From Nostoc sp. MG11 (lineage in GTDB: Bacteria; Cyanobacteriota; Cyanobacteriia; Cyanobacteriales; Nostocaceae): a DNA stretch of 64,000 nt. The notes below the pieces were generated by a model. The model did not search any database. It had not been told where the DNA came from and was given only the letters and a program-made list of their open reading frames with translations. Positions 9,107 through 16,818 of the stretch are shown one piece after another. The stretch spans positions 62,001-126,000 of the forward strand of contig NZ_JACXXN010000006.1 in assembly GCF_014904695.1 (NCBI RefSeq), given 5' to 3'. How positions within the stretch are numbered: position 1 is the first letter of the stretch; each line of letters opens with the position of its first letter. A program made the translations under genes and the position numbers.

Positions 9107-10117
9107 TTACCTCGTAGCACTGTTGGGAGAATCAACAGTAGCGACTGGGTTCGGCTGATTCAGGTAATTGTAGACTAGCTGGGAAACTTGACGAATAAAG
9201 TCTCTTCCTCTGGAGTCCTTATATGGACGCCTGACAAAGATGGCTGCTAAGTAGCGTTTGCCATTGGGCATAGTAATAAATCCAGCGTCGCCAATGAGAA
9301 AACCGATATCTCCAGTTTTGTTGGCAATCACTGCACCTTTACCCAAACCTGCGGGAAGCAGTGTATTAGTGACGGTGTGATACAAAATATCTAAGGCTTG
9401 CTCCCGGCTCTGCGGGGAAACTAGCTTGTTATTGACTAACAAAGCCAGCGTCCGCGCCATGTCTTGAGAGCTTGTAGTGTTGGTTCCTCGCAAATCAGCC
9501 AAAAGACGCCGAATTACTGTGTCTTTCAGTCCCCAACTACGGAAACGCTGATTGAGTCGTGCTGCTCCACCCAAGCGATCAATAATCATGTTGGTGGCAG
9601 TATTATCACTGATAGTAACCATCTTAGTGACGGTTTCCAAAGCTGTGTACTTCTTACCAACTCGCTCATACTGCATTGTCCCAGAGCCATTGGTAACTAA
9701 GTCGCGCCGCATAGTTAGTTTTTCATTTAGGGTGACTTTACCAGCATCTAAATCCTGAAAAAAGGCAATGAGAATTGGTAGCTTGATTGTACTAGCAGCT
9801 GGGAAAATGCGATCGCCCCCAACATCTAGATAATTCCCAGTATCCAAATCCAGGAAAAACATTCCTGTTTTCAGAAAACTGTAGCGAGCCATTAAAGCTT
9901 TAATTTGAGGTTCCAGCACTTTCATTGGTGAATGTAAGGGAACCACATCAGCAAATAAACTTTTATCATCAACTGTTGGGGCAGTACTGGGTTGAACCGA
10001 GCTAATTTCTTGAAACTTCGCAACAGCTTGGACGTTAGACCCAAGTAGGAACACACTTAAAAAGCTGGGTAGAAACCAGCTTACTTTCACAATATTTGCT
10101 TTGGGTGTAAGTCGCAT
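9107..10117 (-). CDS. class A beta-lactamase-fold serine hydrolase, exported
   Basis: 336 residues from the chosen start, with an N-terminal signal segment (IVKVSWFLPSFLSVFLLG). The three penicillin-recognising motifs are present: SxxK as STIK (S109, K112), SDN (170-172) and KTG (267-269). The omega-loop motif ExxLN with the deacylating Glu166 is not found; that stretch reads LLADLRGTN. The protein may therefore be a penicillin-binding-like peptidase or a slow hydrolase rather than an efficient beta-lactamase. The longer frame (to 10183) lacks family similarity at its N-terminus. Confidence 0.85.
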   Translation of the reverse strand: MRLTPKANIVKVSWFLPSFLSVFLLGSNVQAVAKFQEISSVQPSTAPTVDDKSLFADVVPLHSPMKVLEPQIKALMARYSFLKTGMFFLDLDTGNYLDVGGDRIFPAASTIKLPILIAFFQDLDAGKVTLNEKLTMRRDLVTNGSGTMQYERVGKKYTALETVTKMVTISDNTATNMIIDRLGGAARLNQRFRSWGLKDTVIRRLLADLRGTNTTSSQDMARTLALLVNNKLVSPQSREQALDILYHTVTNTLLPAGLGKGAVIANKTGDIGFLIGDAGFITMPNGKRYLAAIFVRRPYKDSRGRDFIRQVSQLVYNYLNQPNPVATVDSPNSATR

Positions 10118-10281
10118 CAATGGTAACTTGCTGTGTGAGGAGGATTCATCAAAAAACAAAAGGCGCTCACCATTAAAGCACAATCCTAAAATTTTTCGGA
10201 ATCATGCACTTAGGCGAAAAAGCGATCGCTTGCAAGTTATTATGAGAACTTTGAGAAATATTCAACTAATTTGGGAAAATA

Positions 10282-11775
10282 TCACAATCCCAAATCCACG
10301 GCAATGCGATGAGCGCAGGCAAACCCAGAAAAAGCTACCGCATTCAATCCTTGACCTGGGAAAGTACTATCCCCCACACAATAAAGTCCTGGAACAGCGG
10401 TGCGATTAAACGGCATCCCTAATAACCCCCGCAACTTGCGCCGAGGGATTGGCCCATAAGTGCCATCCTCACGACCCAAAAAGCGGCGATGGGTGCGTGG
10501 TGTTCCCACCTCCAGGTAATCTAATCCGGCATCTAAACCGGGAAAAATCTTTTCTAATCGGTCAATAATTCGCCAAGCCGCCTCTTCTTTCTTCGCCTCG
10601 TACTCACCCAGAGAAAGCCTTTGCCAATCATCAATCCAGTGAGGCGTGAAAGCATGAATGATGTGATATCCGGCTGGTGCCAAATCTGGGTCAAGCAATG
10701 TGGGAATCGAAACAAAAATTGTGCCTTCCACTGCTGCCATCTTCTCCCAATCTTCCAGCAAAATATGATGGCACTCTGTCCCCCTAGGTAACACTTCCGC
10801 TTTCACCCCTATGTGCAAGCTCAAAAAGCTCGGTGATTTTTGATAATTTTGTTGCCATTTTTTCTCATTATGGGGTATTTCCTTTACTGGTAGTAATTGT
10901 TCAAAAGTATCCCAGCGTGTAGCATTAGAGACTATGCGTTTACCCCGATATACTTTACCATTAGCCAGTTGCACACCCACGGCTTTTCCTTGTTCTGTGA
11001 GAATTTTTGTAACCCTGGCTTGGTACTGAATCATACCCCCAGCTTTCTCGAAACCTTCAACTAGTTTTTGGGCAATTTGTCCCACGCCGCCTTTGGGGTA
11101 ATTAACTCCGCCATAATGCCTGTCAGAGAAGACCATTCCAGCATTAATCATTGGTGTCATGTTAGCTGGAAACACCGACCAGCAATAACATTCCATATCG
11201 ATAAATTTCAATAATTGGGGGTCTTTGATGTAGCGTCGCGCCACATCGCCAACGTTTTGGGGCAGATACTTGACTAAACCGAGACATGCCAAGGGATGCT
11301 GGAAAAATACCCGCATTAAATACCGAGGTTCTTCCAGCGACAGCAAATCCATGCTGTTGAGGCAATTAAAAACCTTCCAGCATTCGTCATAAAAGCGACG
11401 AATCCCCTGTTCTTCATGACGAAAATAAGCAGCAAGATTTTGCAAAAACTTTTCATAAACCCGGTCAACTTTCAGGTCTAGACCTTGAGGTAGATGATAG
11501 TGAATCTGCACAGGATCGACGATTGTTTGCTGGCTAACATTCACAGCGTCCAAGGCGCGGGTGAGTAAGTTGGTAGTGCCGTTATGTCCTAGCCCAAAAA
11601 TCATCGACGCCCCAACATCAAATCGATAACCTTGGCGTTCAAAATAACCAGCGCTGCCACCGGGGATCAGATAACGTTCTAGTACCAGCACTTTAGCGCC
11701 CTTTGCTGCTAGCTGAGTTGCTGTCACTAATCCGCCAATGCCTGAGCCAATTACAATTACGTCAATATCTTGCAT
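10282..11775 (-). CDS. crtH: carotenoid (prolycopene) isomerase
   Basis: A 497-residue FAD-dependent enzyme of the CRTISO/CrtI family that converts poly-cis lycopene to all-trans lycopene. The dinucleotide-binding motif is VIVIGSGIGGLVTA (G10-G15), followed by ERYLIPGGSAGYF. Near the C-terminus the second FAD motif GLYCVGDSTFPGQGLNAV is complete. Length is typical. It stands alone on the minus strand; a candidate small RNA with its own terminator lies just upstream (11854-11924) and could affect crtH expression. Confidence 0.94.
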   Translation of the reverse strand: MQDIDVIVIGSGIGGLVTATQLAAKGAKVLVLERYLIPGGSAGYFERQGYRFDVGASMIFGLGHNGTTNLLTRALDAVNVSQQTIVDPVQIHYHLPQGLDLKVDRVYEKFLQNLAAYFRHEEQGIRRFYDECWKVFNCLNSMDLLSLEEPRYLMRVFFQHPLACLGLVKYLPQNVGDVARRYIKDPQLLKFIDMECYCWSVFPANMTPMINAGMVFSDRHYGGVNYPKGGVGQIAQKLVEGFEKAGGMIQYQARVTKILTEQGKAVGVQLANGKVYRGKRIVSNATRWDTFEQLLPVKEIPHNEKKWQQNYQKSPSFLSLHIGVKAEVLPRGTECHHILLEDWEKMAAVEGTIFVSIPTLLDPDLAPAGYHIIHAFTPHWIDDWQRLSLGEYEAKKEEAAWRIIDRLEKIFPGLDAGLDYLEVGTPRTHRRFLGREDGTYGPIPRRKLRGLLGMPFNRTAVPGLYCVGDSTFPGQGLNAVAFSGFACAHRIAVDLGL

Positions 11776-11853
11776 GTCAACTTTGCAAAGTTCAAAGTCA
11801 AAAGTTCACAGTCAAGAGTAACCTATTTTGACGCTTGACCCTTGACTCCTGAC

Positions 11854-11924
11854 AAAAAAAGAGGGACGAGCCTGCTACCGCTGGCTAATCCCGTCTGCCG
11901 ATCCTTAAAGAGAGGAGAACACTG
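11854..11924 (-). ncRNA. candidate ~70-nt small RNA (or crtH leader attenuator)
   Basis: On the minus strand a consensus promoter is followed by an RNA of about 70 nt: a 5' unpaired stretch with TTCTCCTCTCTTT, which is complementary to Shine-Dalgarno sequences, then a hairpin GGGATTAGCC...GGCTCGTCCC (11883-11892 with 11863-11872) and a run of seven T (11860-11854). The order promoter, anti-SD, hairpin, T-tract is that of trans-acting regulatory RNAs. It is not Yfr1: the ACTCCTCACAC core is absent. Because crtH begins 79 bp further on, it could instead be an attenuated crtH leader. Confidence 0.5.
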
Positions 11925-11930
11925 TATAAC

Positions 11931-11960
11931 AATATAGCCTTGATTGAGAATAGATGTCAA
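11931..11960 (-). promoter_or_regulatory. sigma70-type promoter of the candidate small RNA
   Basis: Minus strand: -35 TTGACA (11960-11955), 18-bp spacer, -10 TATATT (11936-11931). The predicted start is near 11924. The match to the vegetative consensus is exact for -35 and one mismatch for -10. Confidence 0.55.
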
Positions 11961-12081
11961 CTGCTAATGAAAAACTTTATCAATAATTTTTAGTATGTTG
12001 ATTTTAGCTGTCAGTCGGAGGCAGGAAAGAGTATTATGATGTTTCAGTTCTTGTACAATAAAAAGTCGCCTAGTTCTGGCT

Positions 12082-12732
12082 ATGACGCTACAACTGCGTG
12101 TTTATGTTCCACCCCATCCGCTGATAAAGCACTGGCTGGCAGTAGCCCGTGATGCTGCCACACCTTCAGTATTATTCCGCAGTGCGATGACTGAGTTGGG
12201 AAGATGGCTGACTTATGAAGCTGCGCGAGATTGGTTGCCAACGCAAGAGACAATGGTGCAGAGTCCGTTGGATTCTTGTCCGGCAACTTTGATTGATCCA
12301 CAGATGCCTGTGGTAGTAGTGCCGATTTTGCGGGCTGGGCTAGGATTGCTAGAGGGAGCGCAGACTTTATTGCCTTTAGCATCGATTTACCATCTTGGCT
12401 TAGTCCGAGACGAAGAGACGCTGGAACCCTCATGTTACTTGAATAAATTGCCAGAAAAATTTGATCCTCAAACAAGGGTGTTAATTACCGATCCGATGTT
12501 GGCGACAGGAGGATCGATAATGACTGCAATGACAGAATTGACACAACGAGGTATTGATCCAGCTTTAACGCGGATTGTTTGCGTGGTGGCGGCTCCGCCA
12601 GCTTTGCAAAAACTCAGTGCTGCTTATCCAGGTTTAATTATTTATACGGCTGCTATCGACGAAAAACTCAACAGCAAGGGATATATTGTACCGGGATTGG
12701 GAGATGCAGGCGATCGCATCTTTGGGACTTAA
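12082..12732 (+). CDS. upp: uracil phosphoribosyltransferase
   Basis: A 216-residue salvage enzyme making UMP from uracil and PRPP. The PRPP loop ITDPMLATGGS (135-145) and the PILRAGLG segment (81-88) are clear, and the C-terminal uracil-binding region (EKLNSKGYIVPGLGDAGDRIFGT) is complete. It is transcribed away from crtH. Length and sequence are typical of the family. Confidence 0.96.
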   Translation: MTLQLRVYVPPHPLIKHWLAVARDAATPSVLFRSAMTELGRWLTYEAARDWLPTQETMVQSPLDSCPATLIDPQMPVVVVPILRAGLGLLEGAQTLLPLASIYHLGLVRDEETLEPSCYLNKLPEKFDPQTRVLITDPMLATGGSIMTAMTELTQRGIDPALTRIVCVVAAPPALQKLSAAYPGLIIYTAAIDEKLNSKGYIVPGLGDAGDRIFGT

Positions 12733-12808
12733 GCTAGTATGCAGCTAAGGCAGAAAAATAGCTTAACTATATGTAACAGTTGCAAAGTTTGTTGAAGGTG
12801 GTAAAGAT

Positions 12809-13162
12809 ATGAGTCAGCGAGATGGTTTTGCCAGTGGTTTTGTCGCAGGAGCATTTGTCGGAGGTGTCTTTGGTGGCGTCGTCGGGGCACTGATTGCTTC
12901 TCGACGTGATCTGGAATTGACAGGTGAGGAGGACACAGAACTTACAGATAGCCAAGTCGAAGCTAAGAAAATATCAGCGAAACGACGTCAGATGAGAGCT
13001 GTAGAAAGTGAGGGTATGGCAATGGAAACGGCCCGGCGATCGCTAGAAGATAAAATTGCTCAGCTTAATTCCACAATTGATGAAGTGCGAAAGCAACTGG
13101 GGAATGTGAATGGTGGCTCACCACAGGCAATTAATGACCGATCCGTCACTAAAGACTCTTGA
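12809..13162 (+). CDS. small membrane-anchored coiled-coil protein
   Basis: A 117-residue protein. A Gly/Ala-rich hydrophobic segment near the N-terminus (about residues 8-33, with GxxxG-like spacing such as FVGGVFGGVVGAL) forms one membrane helix or hairpin. The remainder is charged and helical with a likely coiled coil (RRSLEDKIAQLNSTIDEVRKQL). This resembles YtxH-like small proteins and is widespread in cyanobacteria. Function unknown. It lies between upp and the YggT gene on the same strand. Confidence 0.7.
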   Translation: MSQRDGFASGFVAGAFVGGVFGGVVGALIASRRDLELTGEEDTELTDSQVEAKKISAKRRQMRAVESEGMAMETARRSLEDKIAQLNSTIDEVRKQLGNVNGGSPQAINDRSVTKDS

Positions 13163-13288
13163 AGTTTGTTTAGGCATGGTGAAAGTGTCAAGTGTGGTAA
13201 ATGCGTAATCTGCATACACTATGACATGGGCTAAATTAAAATCAATAACAAGACCACTTTTGACACCTAGCAGGAAACCAAGCTATCT

Positions 13289-13546
13289 ATGGAATTACAA
13301 TTACTGGTCAACACTCTGGCTACTTTCATCCAGATTTATACTGTTCTGCTAATTATTCGGGTTTTATTGACCTGGTTCCCCACTATCAACTGGTACAACC
13401 AACCATTTACCACTCTGAGCCAGATAACCGATCCCTATCTAAATCTGTTCCGCTCAATTATTCCTCCATTAGGTGGCATGGATTTTTCGCCGATGTTAGC
13501 TATTATACTGCTTCAAATAGTAGGTGGCGGTTTGCAAGCTGTGTAG
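13289..13546 (+). CDS. YggT family (Ycf19-like) membrane protein
   Basis: An 85-residue protein with two hydrophobic helices flanking a conserved loop that reads LTWFPTINWYNQPF...ITDPYLNLFRSIIPP, the hallmark of YggT/Ycf19. Members are linked to membrane or chloroplast/thylakoid organisation and, in bacteria, to division or osmotic tolerance; which applies here cannot be told. Length is normal for the cyanobacterial form. Confidence 0.85.
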   Translation: MELQLLVNTLATFIQIYTVLLIIRVLLTWFPTINWYNQPFTTLSQITDPYLNLFRSIIPPLGGMDFSPMLAIILLQIVGGGLQAV

Positions 13547-13633
13547 ACAACACAAAATTTGCAGTTTATTGCAATTTAAGTAAAACATTCTTAAGTCTGG
13601 GCTAGTTTAGTCCAGACTCATTTATTTTGTCTA

Positions 13634-14143
13634 TTAACGCCGGACTTGTCCGCTGAACCCAGCTGCCTTAAACTGCTTCAGCTTTAAGGGTAACGGCTGA
13701 TTAGCAGGCACAGAAATTCTCAATTCAAAATCGCTAGTACCTGGTGGCACTTCGGCAATAGAACCCAAGCGAGTGCGGTTTTGCATCACCGAGTCATTGT
13801 TTGCATCATAGATGCGTCCAAAAATGTCTGCGTCGTAAACTGTTTTATTAGTGCCATTTTCCGCTTTGCCAATGACAATAAAGCAATTGGCAGACGCAGA
13901 ACCGCTACTAATAACTGCCCCTTGTGCTAGTTCTGGTGGGCATTCTTTATAAGAAATATCAGATAGTTTAATCTGTGTCAGCGCTTGGGCTGGGGGAGTA
14001 ATCACCCACGATAAAAAGGTGATCAAGCAGGAAATAAAGACGACCTTTAGTGGTAATGAGTACTGTTTCCTGAGTTGTGAGTAGTTCGATCTAACCAAAG
14101 CTAGGGAATTCAATAAGGATACTATGCTGTTTTTCTTTTCCAT
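13634..14143 (-). CDS. exported hypothetical protein
   Basis: A 169-residue protein with a hydrophobic segment at about residues 31-54 ending in TPPAQA, consistent with a signal peptide and cleavage after AQA. The mature part (about 115 residues) is beta-rich with two Cys (ECPPE and NCFIV) that could pair. It resembles a small periplasmic beta-sandwich protein, but no named family is recognised. It stands alone between YggT and the gene at 14411. Confidence 0.6.
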   Translation of the reverse strand: MEKKNSIVSLLNSLALVRSNYSQLRKQYSLPLKVVFISCLITFLSWVITPPAQALTQIKLSDISYKECPPELAQGAVISSGSASANCFIVIGKAENGTNKTVYDADIFGRIYDANNDSVMQNRTRLGSIAEVPPGTSDFELRISVPANQPLPLKLKQFKAAGFSGQVRR

Positions 14144-14410
14144 ATCTCAAAATGGTGGTAAATAAAAGTAATTAAACTTTGTACAAAGGAAAGCACTGCA
14201 ACTAACTCAGCATGAGTGTGAGAAGTCCAAGGGTCAGCTTACGACGCGGAAACAGCAAATCGGTGCTATCCGATAGTCTGTATCACCAGCGCATCACGAA
14301 CGAGACTGTTTTTAACCCCAGCTTACCTGAATTTCACTACTAGAAGATTGGAGACTTTAATTTAACCTTTGTAATAATTAGGTAAACAAACCCTCAATTG
14401 TTATTAACTT

Positions 14411-15022
14411 ATGACTCCAGATGAGATTGAAACAGTCTTGCAAGCAGCCTTCAATAGTTGTGATGCAGTAGGCTGTCCTCTCACTGATACGCAGAAACAG
14501 ATATTACTGCAAGTAGTCGAGCAAATTCAGGGAAATTCTAAATCTGGGGCGTCAGATATTGCTAATCCCTTAGACGAACTTAACTCAGAGGAATTAGAAG
14601 CATTTTTACAGTTTGTTAAGGATGAAGAACTACGCAACCGCACCTGGAAAGTGCAATTACTTAACGACTGGTTAATGGAAAATGACTCTGGAACAGTACA
14701 ATTTATCCGCCAGCGCTATGGTTTGCAGTGGCTAAATCGTGTTGAGTCATACCATTTTGATAAGTATTCTTATTTTGAGGATGCATTGAAGTTGAGACTA
14801 GGCGATCGCATTGAAGTTTCAAATGCGTTATGGGAATGGGTGCAAGAGGATGGCCCCTGTAAGCGTGAATGGTTTCCCTGTATGGTGATTCAAGTTGAGG
14901 AAATTAGCAATGGTGATGATTTCTCTACTAATTGCGTCGTCCGCTTCTACAACGGCGCTGAGTACGAAATTCAAGGAATCTACGAATGGAATCGCTACAA
15001 TTGGCGCTGGCCTCAGAAGTAG
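14411..15022 (+). CDS. cyanobacterial hypothetical protein, 203 aa
   Basis: A soluble acidic protein. The N-terminal about 100 residues are helical (TPDEIETVLQAAFNSCD, LNSEELEAFLQFVKDEE). The C-terminal about 75 residues are beta-rich and Trp-rich (LGDRIEVSNALWEWV, REWFPCMVIQV, IYEWNRYNWRWP). No catalytic motif is seen. Codon use is like that of the neighbours and the frame is long and clean, so it is very probably a real gene. Confidence 0.65.
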   Translation: MTPDEIETVLQAAFNSCDAVGCPLTDTQKQILLQVVEQIQGNSKSGASDIANPLDELNSEELEAFLQFVKDEELRNRTWKVQLLNDWLMENDSGTVQFIRQRYGLQWLNRVESYHFDKYSYFEDALKLRLGDRIEVSNALWEWVQEDGPCKREWFPCMVIQVEEISNGDDFSTNCVVRFYNGAEYEIQGIYEWNRYNWRWPQK

Positions 15023-15131
15023 GTACTATGTACACATTCATAATTCATAATTCATAATTATGAAAGTCATATTTCATCTGGGTTTTGAGGTTTCCATCTG
15101 TAGTTTTATTTTAGGTAATTGGTATAAACCG

Positions 15132-15290
15132 ATGGCGTAGGCGTAGCCCGTCGTAGCGAAAAGTCGAGCCAGTGCGTTCCTGTCGCCTTGCGTCGGAAAG
15201 CAACTGGCGTCGGAGCGGCGGTTTCCGCCGTTAGCGCAGCGGTAGCGAGTCCGCGAGCGTCTCTGAACTTTTCAAGACAGACATCGCTAG
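15132..15290. repeat. GC-rich palindromic interspersed elements
   Basis: A GC-rich island in an AT-rich gap holds several stem-forming units, e.g. GGCGGTTTCCGCC (15215-15229) and a unit that begins GAGCCAGTGCGTT (15166) and ends AGCAACTGGCGT (about 15210). The same two ends bracket the element inserted in cimA at 59651-59692, so both belong to one repeat family. Confidence 0.75.
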
Positions 15291-15307
15291 CTTTTAGGTC
15301 AACGCTA

Positions 15308-15650
15308 CAGCAAAATGAATAAGTCAAACGTCATTTTGAGTAAGCCAAATGCCTAAATGCTTGCGGAAAACACCAAAATGAGTACGTCAAACGTCATTTT
15401 GAGTAGGTAAAAGCTTATTTTGCTTGCGGAAAACACCAAAATGAGTAAGTCAAACGTCATTTTGAGTAGGTAAAAGCTTATTTTGCTTGCGGAAAACACC
15501 AAAATGAGCAAGTTAAACGTCATTTTGAGTAAGTCAAATGGCTTTTTTAGTAAGTCAAATGCCCTTTTGCTTATTGAATATGAAGTTTTAGTAAAGGAAT
15601 ATGCCTTTTTGCTGATTAAATATGCTAGCAATGCCGATGCTTTAGGAGCG
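15308..15650. repeat. degenerate 21-bp-period tandem array (63-bp higher-order unit)
   Basis: Three near-identical 63-bp units begin at about 15361, 15424 and 15487 with TTGCGGAAAACACC. Each unit consists of three related 21-mers of the form YATTTTGAGTAAGTCAAAYG. More diverged 21-mers extend the array on both sides. On the plus strand the units give short frames starting with M-S-K-S-N-V-I-L; on the minus strand a frame stays open across it. No homology to a gene is recognised, so it is listed as a repeat. Confidence 0.85.
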
Positions 15651-15810
15651 ATCGCCATCATTTCTACTCATCTGGCTGCCAGGGGTACGGCATTTTATCC
15701 TACTAAAAGGGGTTTAAAACCCCATACACAACGGGTTGCTTGTTTTGTGTTCGGGGTAGTACCTACGCTAAAGTTGCAAATGAGCGTGCATCTACCAGGA
15801 GGAAAGAGTC

Positions 15811-16818
15811 GTGAAAGCAGTCTTGATGACGGCAGCTGGCAGTCCTGAAGTTTTGCAATTACAGGAAGTACCAAACCCTGGTGTTCCTGTAGGGAATACT
15901 GAACTTTTAATACGCTTGGTTGCGGCTGGAATTAACCCCATTGATACTAAACTTCGTAGCCGAGGTACTTTCTACCCCGATCAAATGCCTGCAATTTTAG
16001 GATGTGATGGTGCGGGTGTTGTTGAAGCAGTAGGGGCTGGTGTCCAGCGTTTTCGCCCAGGAGATGAAGTATATTTTTGCCTAGGTGGCTTAGGCGCACA
16101 CCAAGGTAATTATGCCGAATATACCGTTGTCGATGAGCGGTTTGTGGCGCGGAAACCTGCTTCCATCTCCTTTGCAGAAGCGGCAGCAGCGCCTTTGGTG
16201 TTAATTACCGCTTGGGAAGCTTTGTATGAACGCGGACGATTGGAACCTGGGGAACGGGTTTTGATTCATGCGGGTGCTGGTGGTGTTGGTCATGTAGCAA
16301 TTCAATTGGCTAAGCTCAAAGGTGCTAGTGTATCTACTACCGTGAGTTCTGAGGAAAAGGCTAATTTTGTCAAACAACTCGGTGCTGACCATGTAATTTT
16401 TTATAAACAAACTGACTTTGTGCAAGCGGCTTTAGATTGGACTAATGGCGAAGGCGTAGACTTGGCTTTTGACACTGTAGGTGGAGAAACTTTTCATAAA
16501 ACTTTCCCAGCGGTGCGAGTGTATGGCGATATCGTGACGATTCTCGAACCAGATGCCAATACTGTTTGGAAAAATGCCAGAATGCGTAATCTCCGCATTG
16601 GTTTAGAATTAATGTTGACACCAGCGTTGCTAGGATTGAAGGAGAGCCTTCAGCACCACGCAGAAATTCTCGAACAGTCTGCTAACTGGATTGATCAGGG
16701 CAGGTTAAAAATCCACGTTAGTCACAAGTTTCCTCTAAAAGAAGCGGCGAAAGCACACCAATTACTTGAAACTGGGTCTATTACAGGTAAAATTGTTCTG
16801 CTGATTAGTGATGAATGA
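15811..16818 (+). CDS. zinc-independent quinone oxidoreductase (MDR superfamily)
   Basis: A 335-residue NADPH:quinone-reductase-type medium-chain dehydrogenase. It starts with GTG at 15811 behind a strong ribosome site AGGAGG (15798-15803). An N-terminal GroES-like domain (DGAGVVEAVGAG, PGDEVY) is followed by the Rossmann domain with HAGAGGVGHVAIQLA (A154-G160). The catalytic zinc ligands of alcohol dehydrogenases are absent, which fits the quinone-reductase branch. The next gene overlaps its last codons, so the two may be co-transcribed. Confidence 0.9.
   Translation: MKAVLMTAAGSPEVLQLQEVPNPGVPVGNTELLIRLVAAGINPIDTKLRSRGTFYPDQMPAILGCDGAGVVEAVGAGVQRFRPGDEVYFCLGGLGAHQGNYAEYTVVDERFVARKPASISFAEAAAAPLVLITAWEALYERGRLEPGERVLIHAGAGGVGHVAIQLAKLKGASVSTTVSSEEKANFVKQLGADHVIFYKQTDFVQAALDWTNGEGVDLAFDTVGGETFHKTFPAVRVYGDIVTILEPDANTVWKNARMRNLRIGLELMLTPALLGLKESLQHHAEILEQSANWIDQGRLKIHVSHKFPLKEAAKAHQLLETGSITGKIVLLISDE

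Noticed and set aside
11854-11960. Assignment of the candidate RNA as Yfr1
   Set aside because: The invariant ACTCCTCACAC core and 5' hairpin of Yfr1 are absent; only a general anti-SD stretch is shared.
15353-15661. 102-codon minus-strand frame and 121-codon plus-strand frame over the 63-bp repeats
   Set aside because: Both are open only because the repeat length is a multiple of three; the products are repeats with no recognised family and no ribosome site.
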